A stretch of DNA of 64,000 nucleotides from Marinobacter orientalis (GTDB lineage: Bacteria > Pseudomonadota > Gammaproteobacteria > Pseudomonadales > Oleiphilaceae), in contig NZ_SRZX01000007.1 of assembly GCF_004792665.1 (NCBI RefSeq), positions 1 through 64,000 of the forward strand, given 5' to 3'. A program made the translations under genes and the position numbers. Below are positions 1 to 8,715 of the stretch, piece after piece. Each line of letters begins with the position of its first letter. The stretch's first letter is position 1. The notes under the pieces were generated by a model. That model saw only the letters and a list, made by a program, of their open reading frames with translations. It did no database searches and was not told where the DNA came from.

Positions 1-236
1 GGAATGAAGGGTATGTTGTTGGCAGTACAGAAATCCGTGGCCCACTCCGGCGCAATCACAATGTAGCGACGGTCAAAGTTCTGTGCAGCCTTGATTGCAT
101 TAACGCTCCAGCCGAGCAGGGCGATATAGCCCTTGTTCGGATCCTTCGGCGTCTCGGTACCCTTGACCGAGGGCATTTCCGGATCGCGCCATGCTGCTAC
201 CTCTTTGGGCAACTCTTTCTCCGATGTCATAGACAT
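1..236 (-). CDS. ATP-grasp-like enzyme, N-terminal part only
   Basis: This gene runs off the left edge, so only about 78 N-terminal residues are visible. The ATG at 236 is preceded by a good ribosome binding site (GAGGAGA, about 7 bases upstream). A charged leader is followed by a beta-strand/helix segment (GYIALLGWSVNAIKAAQ) and then YIVIAPEWATDFC. This resembles the Rossmann-like pre-ATP-grasp domain of carboxylate-amine ligases. The catalytic ATP-grasp core is outside the window, so the family call is inference. The gene is divergent from the papain-like protein gene at 550, with 313 bp between their starts, so the two may share a control region. Confidence 0.45.
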   Translation of the reverse strand, partial: MSMTSEKELPKEVAAWRDPEMPSVKGTETPKDPNKGYIALLGWSVNAIKAAQNFDRRYIVIAPEWATDFCTANNIPFI

Positions 237-549
237 TCGATGTTCTCCTCGCTGATTTGCCTGAAAACTGCGCTGCATTTTAAGCACAACAGGTGAACCG
301 ACCTGTCAGGCATTGTCGTTTATGGCGGGGGTTGAGTGACCTGAAGCCGAGCGTGACACTTGAATTGATGAAGTTCTCACTGGCCGAATATCAAAGGTCA
401 TCACCTTCCAACCATCGCATTTAATATAGTCGCTATGGTTACAAATAGAAACGAAACCCCGGAAAAGTTTGCTTCCGAAACCCCTTAGGAGCATCGTTGG
501 GTGATGGATGATCAACGAAATAGCTGATTAATTAAGCAAGGAAAACATT
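237..549. promoter_or_regulatory. Divergent intergenic region with a 9-bp direct repeat
   Basis: This 313-bp spacer separates two divergent genes and must hold both promoters. CGAAACCCC occurs twice in direct orientation (452-460 and 476-484, a 24-bp period), which could be a regulator site or part of a folded leader of the gene at 550. I see no coding potential that I trust. The short minus-strand reading frame here has no convincing ribosome binding site or family resemblance. Confidence 0.3.
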
Positions 550-2520
550 GTGACTATTCAAACCTCTGATACCGATATCAATGCTTCTGTAGCGACGTTT
601 GACGAGGCCCTGGAACAGCTTGCACTTACGCACCAGAGCGATCCCCTGGCGCCTAACACTGAGGTACTCGAAGCGGCGCTTCATGTCATGAAAGCTCCCG
701 GCGGACTGGACGCGCTGTATGCTCGAGTGCCTGCGATCGAAGCCAAGGGCGTATTTGCCAACAGCGACTGGGATCACCCTACCATTCTGCGACCGGCACT
801 GGCGGTGCGGACATTACGTCAGGGAGCACCCGCCTACACGTGCATCGAAGCCCTGAGCGAGCTTCGCCTGCTTGCCGTTGCCATGGGCGATTATCTCCAT
901 CCCGGCATTTCAGCGGAGCAGGCCAGAAACTTCCTGACCCAGGTGACAGCACTGAACCTGGATCTGCTATCCGGCCAGATGAGCGAAGCGGACCGGGAGC
1001 GACCGCAGGGGCTGGGCCACATCGTCAACTCGCTCTATCAGTTCCTGCTCAACAGGCTAGGGTACGAGAGCATTCTCGAGAGCCTGGTGGATGAAGTAGA
1101 ACGTTTGCTGGCCCAGCGCCCGATACAGACTGACAGCATCAAACAGATGGTCAGCCAGATTGCCAAGTGTCTGTTTGACCCGCAAATCGAGACCTCGGGT
1201 ATGCACAAGGCGGCGCGCCTTGTCAGCGCTTTGTTCGGCCCAACCAGAGGGTGCCGGGATGATCCGGGTTTTGCGGTGTACAGCGAGCGTCTGGCCGCCA
1301 TGGACGACTTCGCGCTCACCGAAGAGGCGCAGGGCTTTGCCAGCGCCATGCACGGCACAGGTATGGTGTCTCCCTATCATCCCATGCTGTTACGACATCT
1401 GCGGGCACAACGGGATGACCTGATACCACTGGCATTGGGCTTGAGCATCACCGGTAACGATGTGCTTCAGAGCTACCGTCAGATCGTGCTCGAACTGATT
1501 GACCAGGTCGTTCATCCGGAAACCTGTCAAGCTGTCTACGGCCTGGCCATGTTTCTTGAGCGTGGCTCTTTATTCACCCCCCCGGTGGCTTCTGGCCTGT
1601 GGCGGCAACTGCAACTGAAACTGTGTCCCGCCGCAGACGCAAAACTGAGCGCAGTTTTCGGTAACGCCCACCCGCCACGGGTGTATTTGCTGGCCGGTGT
1701 GCTGAGCCTTCTGGGGCAACCGTTGGGTGTCGGACAGGGTAATAATCCGACCTGCCAGTCGGTTATCGGTCTTTCCATGTGGTCCTTTAACGACGCCGAT
1801 TTCCTGTTACAGCTGGTGGCCTGGGCTGCCCGTGATGACGATGTCATCATGCGTTTCGAGGGCCAGACGATTACCTCACAGCATCTGGAAGCCGGGCTTG
1901 CGAAAGAACCTCCAACCGATGTCGACCCGGTTTCATTGATTCTCGCACCTCACCTTGATCGCATCTATGGCGAGATGGGGCGACTGTGCGGAGTACGCGA
2001 CGACGACCTGCACCGTTGGATCAACCCGGAAATGTATGGCTGGTGGGTAGGGCATGGCTTTCTCAGTGTCATTAACCGGGAAACGGGGAAGATCCATGAT
2101 TATGAGGATTTTATCCGCCGTTTTTATGCCTGCTATCACCCTTATTACAATGGCAACCTGCCGGTCATCCATCCGCAACCGGCCGGTATTGCTGTCACTG
2201 ACAGTGGAGGACGCTTCGTTGGACGCCATGCCATAACGATCATCCGCGTCAACCTTGATCGCACGGGCGAGATGCGCATCTACTTCTTCAACCCCAACAA
2301 CGACAGCGGACAGGATTGGGGCCAGGGCATTAGTTGCTCGACCGAGAGTAATGGTGAGCGACATGGTGAAGCATCGCTGCCGTTCGCCGAGTTTGCATCG
2401 CGTTTGTGCGTGTTTCATTACGACATGAGGGAGGTGGGGGACATGTCGGTGGTTCCCGAAACCGACGTTACCCGTGCGGTAGAGCTTGGTCGCACGAGTT
2501 GGGCGGCAGGTTATGAGTGA
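550..2520 (+). CDS. Large protein with papain-like cysteine-peptidase signature
   Basis: This 656-aa protein has no signal peptide and is probably cytoplasmic. The start is GTG at 550, with AAGGAAA about 7 bases upstream. Residues 1 to about 380 are mostly helical and unrecognised. The C-terminal third carries a papain-fold-like arrangement: GQGNNPTCQS places Gln396 exactly six residues before Cys402 (as Q19/C25 in papain), RHAITII supplies His560, and FFNPNND supplies Asn581. I infer a cysteine peptidase, transglutaminase-like acyltransferase or deamidase. The substrate is unknown. The divergent ATP-grasp-like gene suggests a peptide or amide-bond pathway. The triad rests on motif order and spacing only, so the enzymatic call is tentative. 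Confidence 0.6.
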   Translation: MTIQTSDTDINASVATFDEALEQLALTHQSDPLAPNTEVLEAALHVMKAPGGLDALYARVPAIEAKGVFANSDWDHPTILRPALAVRTLRQGAPAYTCIEALSELRLLAVAMGDYLHPGISAEQARNFLTQVTALNLDLLSGQMSEADRERPQGLGHIVNSLYQFLLNRLGYESILESLVDEVERLLAQRPIQTDSIKQMVSQIAKCLFDPQIETSGMHKAARLVSALFGPTRGCRDDPGFAVYSERLAAMDDFALTEEAQGFASAMHGTGMVSPYHPMLLRHLRAQRDDLIPLALGLSITGNDVLQSYRQIVLELIDQVVHPETCQAVYGLAMFLERGSLFTPPVASGLWRQLQLKLCPAADAKLSAVFGNAHPPRVYLLAGVLSLLGQPLGVGQGNNPTCQSVIGLSMWSFNDADFLLQLVAWAARDDDVIMRFEGQTITSQHLEAGLAKEPPTDVDPVSLILAPHLDRIYGEMGRLCGVRDDDLHRWINPEMYGWWVGHGFLSVINRETGKIHDYEDFIRRFYACYHPYYNGNLPVIHPQPAGIAVTDSGGRFVGRHAITIIRVNLDRTGEMRIYFFNPNNDSGQDWGQGISCSTESNGERHGEASLPFAEFASRLCVFHYDMREVGDMSVVPETDVTRAVELGRTSWAAGYE

Positions 2521-2659
2521 TTGAACAACCACGGAAAGTACTGGGTTTTTGAAGCTAAAACACAGATCGCCCTTGATACTTTGGAAATCATCAACAAGTA
2601 TTTAGAAAAGGGTATTAGTCAGGAGTCCTCAAGCGGCTCTGCAAATAAAAGGAGAAAAC

Positions 2660-3385
2660 ATGAAGAGCAAACCTGTTCTTGCCAGTTTTTTTATAGCCTC
2701 GATCCTCGCCACGCTCCCAGCGCTGGCAGCTGAGGAGGTCCCCCAGAAGCAGGACGGTTCCTGGATTGTTTTGAGCGGTAAGGTAGCCAGCACCAAAGAC
2801 GCCGATACCTTTATGCTGAACTACGGCGGGGACACGGTCCGGATTGAACTGGATAACTGGAGTTGGGCAGATCTGCCCGGTCAGGTACTCGAAGGGGACA
2901 AGGTAAAGGTATACGGCAGAGTGGACCAGGACACCTACGAGACTGAAACCATTGAGGCAGACAGTGTCTATGTTGAAGACCTGGGCATCCATTTTCACGG
3001 TGGTGCCGGTGGCGAGGAAGCGTTTACCGGTGTCGCACCTGAACCCCAGCCTCCAGTGCGAACAGGTGATCTCTCCGTCAGCGGCCGGGTGGAGAACATC
3101 GAAAACCGTACCTTTACCATTGACACGGGTTCACGGGAGCTGACTGTAGATACGTCAATGATGAACTATGATCCGCTCAAAGAGCCGGGATTGCGAAACC
3201 GCTCGGTAGATGTGGGCGACCTGGTTACGGTCAGTGGCCAGATGAACCCGGGCGTGTTTGAACGTCGCGAACTCAATGCCCGTTCCATCGTGATTCGTGC
3301 CCGCTCGCCCGTGGGAATGGATGAATCCGAGGGCACTGCCCAGCCAGCAGCACCAGCAACCCAGCCAAAGCCGGTTGAGCCCTGA
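2660..3385 (+). CDS. Secreted protein with two OB-fold-like (DUF5666/BOF-type) domains
   Basis: This is a 241-aa protein with a clear signal peptide (MKSKPVLASFFIASILATLPALA, cleaved after ALA). It starts at an ATG preceded by AAGGAGA. Two similar segments follow, roughly residues 35-105 and 125-215. Each has the pattern of a beta-barrel nucleic-acid/stress-type OB fold (WIVLSGKVAS..DTFMLNYGG, then LSVSGRVENIENRTFTIDTG). This suggests an internal duplication of the kind found in periplasmic BOF/YgiW or DUF5666 proteins. The tail is Pro/Ala-rich. Proteins of this type bind small ligands or modulate stress responses in the periplasm. The exact role here is unknown. Confidence 0.6.
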   Translation: MKSKPVLASFFIASILATLPALAAEEVPQKQDGSWIVLSGKVASTKDADTFMLNYGGDTVRIELDNWSWADLPGQVLEGDKVKVYGRVDQDTYETETIEADSVYVEDLGIHFHGGAGGEEAFTGVAPEPQPPVRTGDLSVSGRVENIENRTFTIDTGSRELTVDTSMMNYDPLKEPGLRNRSVDVGDLVTVSGQMNPGVFERRELNARSIVIRARSPVGMDESEGTAQPAAPATQPKPVEP

Positions 3386-3398
3386 TCTGATATTGAAG

Positions 3399-3420
3399 GC
3401 CCGGAGGTTTCACTCCGGGC
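3399..3420 (+). terminator. GC-rich hairpin between convergent genes
   Basis: GCCCGGAG (3399-3406) and CTCCGGGC (3413-3420) form a perfect 8-bp stem with a 6-base loop, just after the stop codon of the OB-fold gene and before the end of the convergent gene at 3448. There is no strong T tract on either side, so termination strength is uncertain. It could serve both strands. Confidence 0.5.
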
Positions 3421-3447
3421 TGGCATTGCAGACCTGGCTCGGAAAGT

Positions 3448-3966
3448 TCACTCGGATCGGCGTATCAGCACCACACCGGCAGGTATAAGTTCAGGTTCAT
3501 TCAGGAGGTCGGCTTCGAGAACCCTGAGTTCTTCGTTGAGTCGCAGCATTTCGATGAAACTGCTTTGTTCCTGGATGTATTTGCGGCCCTGAATACGAGC
3601 AAACTCGCGGGCCTGGTCAAGACTCTCAGCCATCACGATGATGTCACCGTTGCCATGGGCCCGGGGCAGTCTGGACGCCCAGCGATACAGATTCAGGGCT
3701 GGCTTGCCATCATTCTCCATTTTCAGATTGTTTTCGTCAGCCGCAGGCCCTTTCTTCTGTTCAGGGCGAAAGATGATGTCCGGTTCAGGGTAGGGCTGGC
3801 CTGCTGCATCCTCCGGCTCGCTGTGCGGTGGCGGCATGTCGATGATAATACTGCCACACCGGACGGCGTGTTCCTCCATGATTTTGGAGGCTTCGTGGTA
3901 GAACAGATCCGCGGTCAGGCCTGATAACAGGTACAGGTCATCAATCCGGTATTTGGCAGTATTCAT
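3448..3966 (-). CDS. Hypothetical 172-aa protein
   Basis: I do not recognise this soluble 172-aa protein. The ATG at 3966 is preceded by CAGGAGTT at a good distance. The N-terminus (MNTAKYRIDDLYLLSGLTAD) and the C-terminal segment (AGVVLIRRSE) look folded. The middle, about residues 45-85, is rich in Pro, Glu and Asp and is probably a linker. The region around residues 125-155 is strongly charged and probably helical. It has no signal peptide, membrane span or Cys cluster. It is transcribed alone, convergent with the OB-fold gene and divergent from the GGDEF-EAL gene at 4246. Confidence 0.6.
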   Translation of the reverse strand: MNTAKYRIDDLYLLSGLTADLFYHEASKIMEEHAVRCGSIIIDMPPPHSEPEDAAGQPYPEPDIIFRPEQKKGPAADENNLKMENDGKPALNLYRWASRLPRAHGNGDIIVMAESLDQAREFARIQGRKYIQEQSSFIEMLRLNEELRVLEADLLNEPELIPAGVVLIRRSE

Positions 3967-4245
3967 CAGAGAACTCCTGTAATCAGGTCTTCGTCAGCAA
4001 ACTGTTGGTGCGCCAGAAACCATTGCCCAGGCCCTGACTGGTTTCAGCTTAGGGAGGCAAGTTACACAGATTAAGAAAACCTGATAAGGATATTAGTGTG
4101 TAAAGATGTCAAATAATGTTAAATACATGTTTGACATATTAAAACCAAGGCAGACAAACCCTACCGATGAATACTCTCGTGCATGTCTTTACAGATTTCA
4201 CCCTGATAAGATTCTGATTAAGCACTTCTACAGGGACGGATCGGC

Positions 4246-6381
4246 ATGTCGCCAAATCAAGCCTCAGCAAAACCCAGGCTCCCGCTTGACAAATTTCTCC
4301 GCCAGGAGCGCAAAACCATACTCCAGGACTGGGAAAGCCTCGACCGGCAGACGCTCGCCTCAGCGCGGGAGCTAACTAGCAAAGAGTTACAGAATAATCT
4401 GCCAGAGATCCTGATTGACCTGGCTGATCAGTACAGGCGCACCGTGGATAAAACGCGCCACATCAATTTTCCACAACAGGGTCCCCGTCTTCATGCGCAA
4501 AACCGCTGGGAACTGGGGTTTTCGCTGGAGGAGGTCGCTCGGGAGTATGGTCTGTTGCGGGTAGTTATCCTGCAAACACTGTCTTCCCGGATGGGCGAAC
4601 TTCCCGAAGGCGAACTGGTCTTTCTCAATGAAGCCCTGGATAAGGCTATTGTCGAATCGGTGACCACCTACGTGGAGAAGGCGAACAGCCGTCTTCAGAA
4701 TGAACGGGAACGCTTGCAGGTGACGCTGACAAGCATTGCTGACGGTGTAGTCAGCACGGATACCGAAGGTCGCATAACATTTCTAAATCCCGCCGCCGAG
4801 CAAATCAGTGGCTGGCCGAGGGCCGAAGCCATCGGTCAACCCGTAGATGAGGTTCTGATCACCCTGGATGAAACCACGCGGGAAATATGCAGTAGCACAA
4901 CGCTCAGGGCTATAGACCTGGACGAACCCCAACAGTCGGGTAACATTCTGCTGCGCCGATACGATGGCGAGTTACTCCCCATAGAGAAGCATGCCGCTCC
5001 GCTGCGGGGTGGTCATGGCCAAAACCGGGGTGCGGTAGTCACATTTCGCGACATCAGTGAGATCCGCCTGCTGACCGCGGAATTAAGCTATCTTGCCTTC
5101 CACGACCCTCTGACGGGCTTACCGAATCGTGCCTTGCTGTTTGAACGGCTGACTCAGGAACTGGCTTACGCCGAGCGCTACAATATCACGCTTGCCCTGT
5201 TGTACCTGGATCTGGACCTGTTCAAACAAGTCAATGATGTGCTTGGCCATGGGGTGGGTGACGAACTTCTCAGACAGGTTGCCGACAGGCTTCTGGGCTG
5301 CGTGCGCCGGACGGATACCGTTAGCCGTCTGGGAGGCGACGAGTTTGCGGTTCTTTTGACCGGTTTCGACCGCCAGACCTTTCCCGATGAGCTGGCCACA
5401 AAAGTAACCAAGCGCTTGAGCGAGCCCTTCGTCCTTGACCAGGAAACGGTGAATGTATCGACCAGTATCGGTATCAGCGTGTTTCCGGAGGACGGACAGG
5501 ATGCAGAGTCGCTGGTCAAACACGCAGACACCGCGATGTATCAGGCAAAAGCACGGGGGAGGGGCTGCATCCAGTTCTTCGCTCCGGAAATGAACAGGCG
5601 GGCAAAGGAACGCCACGAACTGGAGAAGGATTTACGTGCGGCGATTGCTCAGGATCAGCTGTCCCTGTACTTCCAGCCTCAGATTTCTCCGGGCACCGGC
5701 CAGATGATAGGGGTCGAGGCGTTATTACGCTGGCACCACCCACAAAAGGGCCTGATTCCTCCAGCCAGATTCATTCCGGTCGCGGAAGACAGTGGCCATC
5801 TGATGGCTACCATTGGAAACTGGGTGATCGAAAAAGCCTGCGCCCAGGCGAGGGCCTGGCTCGACGCCGAGCATCCTGCTGTGCGCATGTCGGTGAATGT
5901 CTCCATAGCCCAGCTCCGCGACGACGAGTTCCCGGCGTATGTGGAAAAGCTCCTGCAACTTTACCGTCTTCCTGCGGACCTGTTGCAGATGGAACTGACA
6001 GAGTCGATCATCATGAGTGATATTGAAGGGGCCACCGAACGAGTAGGAAAGATCAAAGACATGGGCATCCACATCGCCATTGATGACTTTGGAACCGGAT
6101 ACTCTTCACTCAGTTATCTGAAAGACCTCCCGGTTCACGAGCTGAAGATAGACCAGAGCTTCGTGCACAACATCCTGACCGACGTGAATAGCGCCGCCAT
6201 TGTTCAGGCGATTATTCGCATGGCACAAAGCTTGAAGTTGCGGGTGATCGCCGAAGGTGTCGAGGATAAAGCAACCATGGATTTTCTTGTCGAAAATGAG
6301 TGTGAAGGTGTTCAGGGCTATTACTTCAGTGAACCGGTAATGCCGGCTGCCTTTGAAACGCAATTTTTTGGCCAGGGTTAA
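4246..6381 (+). CDS. RsbRD_N-PAS-GGDEF-EAL c-di-GMP protein, both catalytic motifs intact
   Basis: This 711-aa cytoplasmic signalling protein has an N-terminal RsbRD-type helical sensor (about 15-155), a PAS domain (about 160-275), GGDEF (about 285-440) and EAL (about 455-700). The cyclase motif GGDEF is at 363-367, with the inhibitory RxxD site (RRTD) five residues ahead. The phosphodiesterase motif EAL is at 491-493, and ELTES, DDFGTG, KID and AEGVE are all present. It could therefore both make and break c-di-GMP, with the PAS/RsbRD part choosing the balance. There is no membrane span. The ATG at 4246 was chosen; an earlier overlapping frame is not coding. A 118-bp piece of its RsbRD-coding segment recurs inverted at 13,422-13,539. 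Confidence 0.9.
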   Translation: MSPNQASAKPRLPLDKFLRQERKTILQDWESLDRQTLASARELTSKELQNNLPEILIDLADQYRRTVDKTRHINFPQQGPRLHAQNRWELGFSLEEVAREYGLLRVVILQTLSSRMGELPEGELVFLNEALDKAIVESVTTYVEKANSRLQNERERLQVTLTSIADGVVSTDTEGRITFLNPAAEQISGWPRAEAIGQPVDEVLITLDETTREICSSTTLRAIDLDEPQQSGNILLRRYDGELLPIEKHAAPLRGGHGQNRGAVVTFRDISEIRLLTAELSYLAFHDPLTGLPNRALLFERLTQELAYAERYNITLALLYLDLDLFKQVNDVLGHGVGDELLRQVADRLLGCVRRTDTVSRLGGDEFAVLLTGFDRQTFPDELATKVTKRLSEPFVLDQETVNVSTSIGISVFPEDGQDAESLVKHADTAMYQAKARGRGCIQFFAPEMNRRAKERHELEKDLRAAIAQDQLSLYFQPQISPGTGQMIGVEALLRWHHPQKGLIPPARFIPVAEDSGHLMATIGNWVIEKACAQARAWLDAEHPAVRMSVNVSIAQLRDDEFPAYVEKLLQLYRLPADLLQMELTESIIMSDIEGATERVGKIKDMGIHIAIDDFGTGYSSLSYLKDLPVHELKIDQSFVHNILTDVNSAAIVQAIIRMAQSLKLRVIAEGVEDKATMDFLVENECEGVQGYYFSEPVMPAAFETQFFGQG
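4350..4467 (+). repeat. 118-bp segment duplicated in inverse orientation at 13,422-13,539
   Basis: Inside the RsbRD-coding part of the GGDEF-EAL gene, 118 bp match the reverse complement of 13,422-13,539 with only three differences by my reading. This is the presumed source copy, because here the sequence lies in an intact gene. Confidence 0.85.
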
Positions 6382-6459
6382 GCAGCAAAAAATGGCGGTA
6401 ACCACTGATCAAACCTTTCCATGGCCACCCCACTGAAGCGGTTAGAGAAGGGGCCGCCG

Positions 6460-6483
6460 ACTAGCGCAACGTTTTGCGCTAGT
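6460..6483. repeat. Perfect 10-bp inverted repeat (possible terminator)
   Basis: ACTAGCGCAA and TTGCGCTAGT pair perfectly around a CGTT loop. The hairpin lies between the GGDEF-EAL gene and the YihY gene. It could terminate the first gene, although no T tract follows, or act as an operator for the downstream lipid-related genes. Confidence 0.45.
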
Positions 6484-6522
6484 GCTTGATCCTTTGTCTT
6501 AACCTAAGGAAGGGACTTGCCA

Positions 6523-7497
6523 ATGAGCAAAAAAATCAGCAAGACCCGCCACACGAATTCGCGCGGCCGCAACGCCTTGCATCCGAGTCAAATTGATGTA
6601 AAAGGCTGGCGTGATATCGCGTTACGGGTCAAGTGCGCGATAAAAAAGGATCATCTTGGACTGATTGCCGCCGGCGTCGCCTTCTATTTTTTCCTGGCGA
6701 TCTTCCCCATGATTGCCGCCTTCTTATCCGTATACGGCTTGATATTTGACCCGGCGGAGGCCCGGGCCCACGTCACGGCGCTGTCGGGGGTTCTGCCCGG
6801 CCAAGCGCGCAGTATACTTGCCCAGCAGACTGAGCAACTTACCAGCGGCTCTGGATCTGCGTTGGGACTCGGCGCCCTGATCAGTATCCTCATCGCGATC
6901 TGGAGTGCGCACAAAGGCACCACCGCCATGACAATTGCGATGAACATCGCTTACAAGGAAGAGGGCAGCCGTGGCTTTATCCGTAAGATGCTGGTGGATT
7001 TCTCGCTGACCCTGGGATTGGTCATCTTCTTCACCATTTCCCTGGCCATTGTGGCGGTCGCACCGGTTGTCCTTCAGTTGCTAGACCCTGGGCCCACCGT
7101 TGAACTAGCGTTGGATCTTCTCCGTTGGCCCACCTTGGGCCTGATCGCGGTGCTGGCGTTGTCGGTTATGTACCGTTTCGGCCCGGACCGCCAGGCCCCG
7201 AAGTGGCGCTGGCTCACGCCTGGTGCCTTATTGGCGGTCATTGTCTGGCTAATCACCTCAGGCCTGTTTTCCTGGTACGTTTCCAGCTTCGGCGATTACA
7301 ACGAGACATACGGCTCGGTCGGTGCCGTGATTACACTGCTCTTCTGGTTCTACCTTACCGCGTATATTTTTATTCTCGGAGCCGAGTTGAATTCTGAAAT
7401 GGAGCATCAGACAAGCCGGGATACTACCGTGGGCGATGATCAAGCTGTGGGTAAGCGCGATGCGTTTGTCGCGGACGATTTGGGAAAGAAGCCCTGA
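6523..7497 (+). CDS. YihY/BrkB-family inner membrane protein
   Basis: This 324-aa polytopic inner membrane protein of the YihY/virulence factor BrkB family has about six membrane segments, starting with LIAAGVAFYFFLAIFPMIAA, which is typical of the family. The middle carries the family-like segment SAHKGTTAMTIAMNIAYKE, and the last helices include GAVITLLFWFYLTAYIFILGAELN, the most conserved part. I prefer the ATG at 6523 (AAGGAAGGGA upstream) over a TTG six bases earlier. The hydrophilic C-terminal tail is about 40 residues. The molecular function of the family is still debated; some members are linked to lipid transport or envelope integrity. The next genes also look lipid-related. Confidence 0.85.
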   Translation: MSKKISKTRHTNSRGRNALHPSQIDVKGWRDIALRVKCAIKKDHLGLIAAGVAFYFFLAIFPMIAAFLSVYGLIFDPAEARAHVTALSGVLPGQARSILAQQTEQLTSGSGSALGLGALISILIAIWSAHKGTTAMTIAMNIAYKEEGSRGFIRKMLVDFSLTLGLVIFFTISLAIVAVAPVVLQLLDPGPTVELALDLLRWPTLGLIAVLALSVMYRFGPDRQAPKWRWLTPGALLAVIVWLITSGLFSWYVSSFGDYNETYGSVGAVITLLFWFYLTAYIFILGAELNSEMEHQTSRDTTVGDDQAVGKRDAFVADDLGKKP

Positions 7498-7666
7498 TAC
7501 AACCGAACTGAACCTGGGTTGTCTGACGGGTTCAAAGGTCATAAGATGATTCACAAGTAGTCAAAAATGAATTCCAGGGATTAAAAGCATTTTGATCGGT
7601 GTTTGCTTGCGCTGATCGCAAAGGGTCTCAACGGTCTGAGTACCGCAAAAATCGAATGGAGGCGAT

Positions 7667-8653
7667 ATGCAAGCCAATTCCCCATGGCCGGACGCGCGTC
7701 CGGCGCTGCACCCGTACCGCACCCCCAGCCGTGGCAAGGCGATTTGGCAGCTTATCAATACCCTGGTTCCTTACGCCGGCTTGTGGTACTTGATGATCCT
7801 CTCTAACCGGCACGATTTTTCCTATTTGTGGACACTGGCACTCTCGGTGGTGGCGGCGGCGTTTCTGGTCCGCCTTTTCATTTTATTCCACGATTGCGTC
7901 CATAGTTCGTTCCTGCCATCAAGGCGTGCCAACACCTGGGTGGGGCGCCTGTTGGGGGTCCTCGTCTTTACATCATTCGACGACTGGCGCCTCAGCCACC
8001 TTCGTCACCACGTCAGCTACGCCAATCTCGATACCCGAGGCTTTGGTGATATCTGGACGCTCACCCTGCGCGAATACAACCAGTCGCCGAGGCTTAAGCG
8101 GTGGCTTTACAGGCTCTACCGTAATCCTGTGGTGCTCTTGGGCTTCGGCGCCATTTTCAATTTCTTGCTAAGCAACCGTCTGCCGAGTCGGAAAGTGCAG
8201 CACAAAGAGCGTAAGAGCGTATTGTTCACGGATCTTGCTATCGTTGGTATATTCCTCGTCGCCGCCCAAACGATCGGTTGGCAGACTTATTTATTGATTC
8301 AGCTGCCTGTGTTGTGGTTGGCGGGTATGGGCGGCATCTGGCTGTTCTACGTCCAGCATCAGTTCGAAGGCGGCTACTGGGCCCGAAAAGGTGACTGGGA
8401 TCCGTTGCGGGCCGCCATGGAGGGCAGTTCCTTCTATCAATTGCCGACTATTTTGCGCTGGTTTTCGGCGAACATCGGGTATCACCATATCCACCATCTC
8501 AATGCCCGAATTCCCAATTATCGTTTGCCGGAGTGTTACGACGAGGTTTCCGCTGTGCGTGCCAAAGAGCCTTTGACCTTGCGGCAGAGCCTGCACACCT
8601 TCCGGCTCAAACTCTGGGACGAAAGTCAGCAAAAGATGGTTGCCTTCCCCTAG
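7667..8653 (+). CDS. Membrane fatty acid desaturase
   Basis: This 328-aa integral membrane di-iron desaturase has all three histidine boxes: HDCVH (near residue 75), HLRHH (near 111) and, after the second membrane-helix pair, HHIHH (near 275). The latter is followed by the usual LNARIPNYRLPECY segment. The enzyme should introduce a cis double bond into an acyl-lipid chain in the inner membrane, using O2 and an electron donor. Position and substrate cannot be read from the sequence. The ATG at 7667 has a strong GGAGG site. It sits between YihY and an MlaC-like gene in the same orientation, which suggests a membrane-lipid adjustment cluster, perhaps stress-responsive. Confidence 0.88.
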   Translation: MQANSPWPDARPALHPYRTPSRGKAIWQLINTLVPYAGLWYLMILSNRHDFSYLWTLALSVVAAAFLVRLFILFHDCVHSSFLPSRRANTWVGRLLGVLVFTSFDDWRLSHLRHHVSYANLDTRGFGDIWTLTLREYNQSPRLKRWLYRLYRNPVVLLGFGAIFNFLLSNRLPSRKVQHKERKSVLFTDLAIVGIFLVAAQTIGWQTYLLIQLPVLWLAGMGGIWLFYVQHQFEGGYWARKGDWDPLRAAMEGSSFYQLPTILRWFSANIGYHHIHHLNARIPNYRLPECYDEVSAVRAKEPLTLRQSLHTFRLKLWDESQQKMVAFP

Positions 8654-8715
8654 CAAAACCAGGGAAGTGATCGCCCGCGAACTGACCTCCTGCGCTGTCA
8701 CAGGATGATGAACTC

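Noticed and set aside
11..24. GTATGTTGTTGGCA resembles the E. coli Ter core
   Set aside because: Only the first nine bases fit, it lies inside a coding region 25 kb from tus, and a single partial match is expected by chance.
4106..4375. Short plus-strand frame before the first GGDEF-EAL gene
   Set aside because: It overlaps the well-supported start at 4246 in another frame and has no ribosome binding site or family resemblance.
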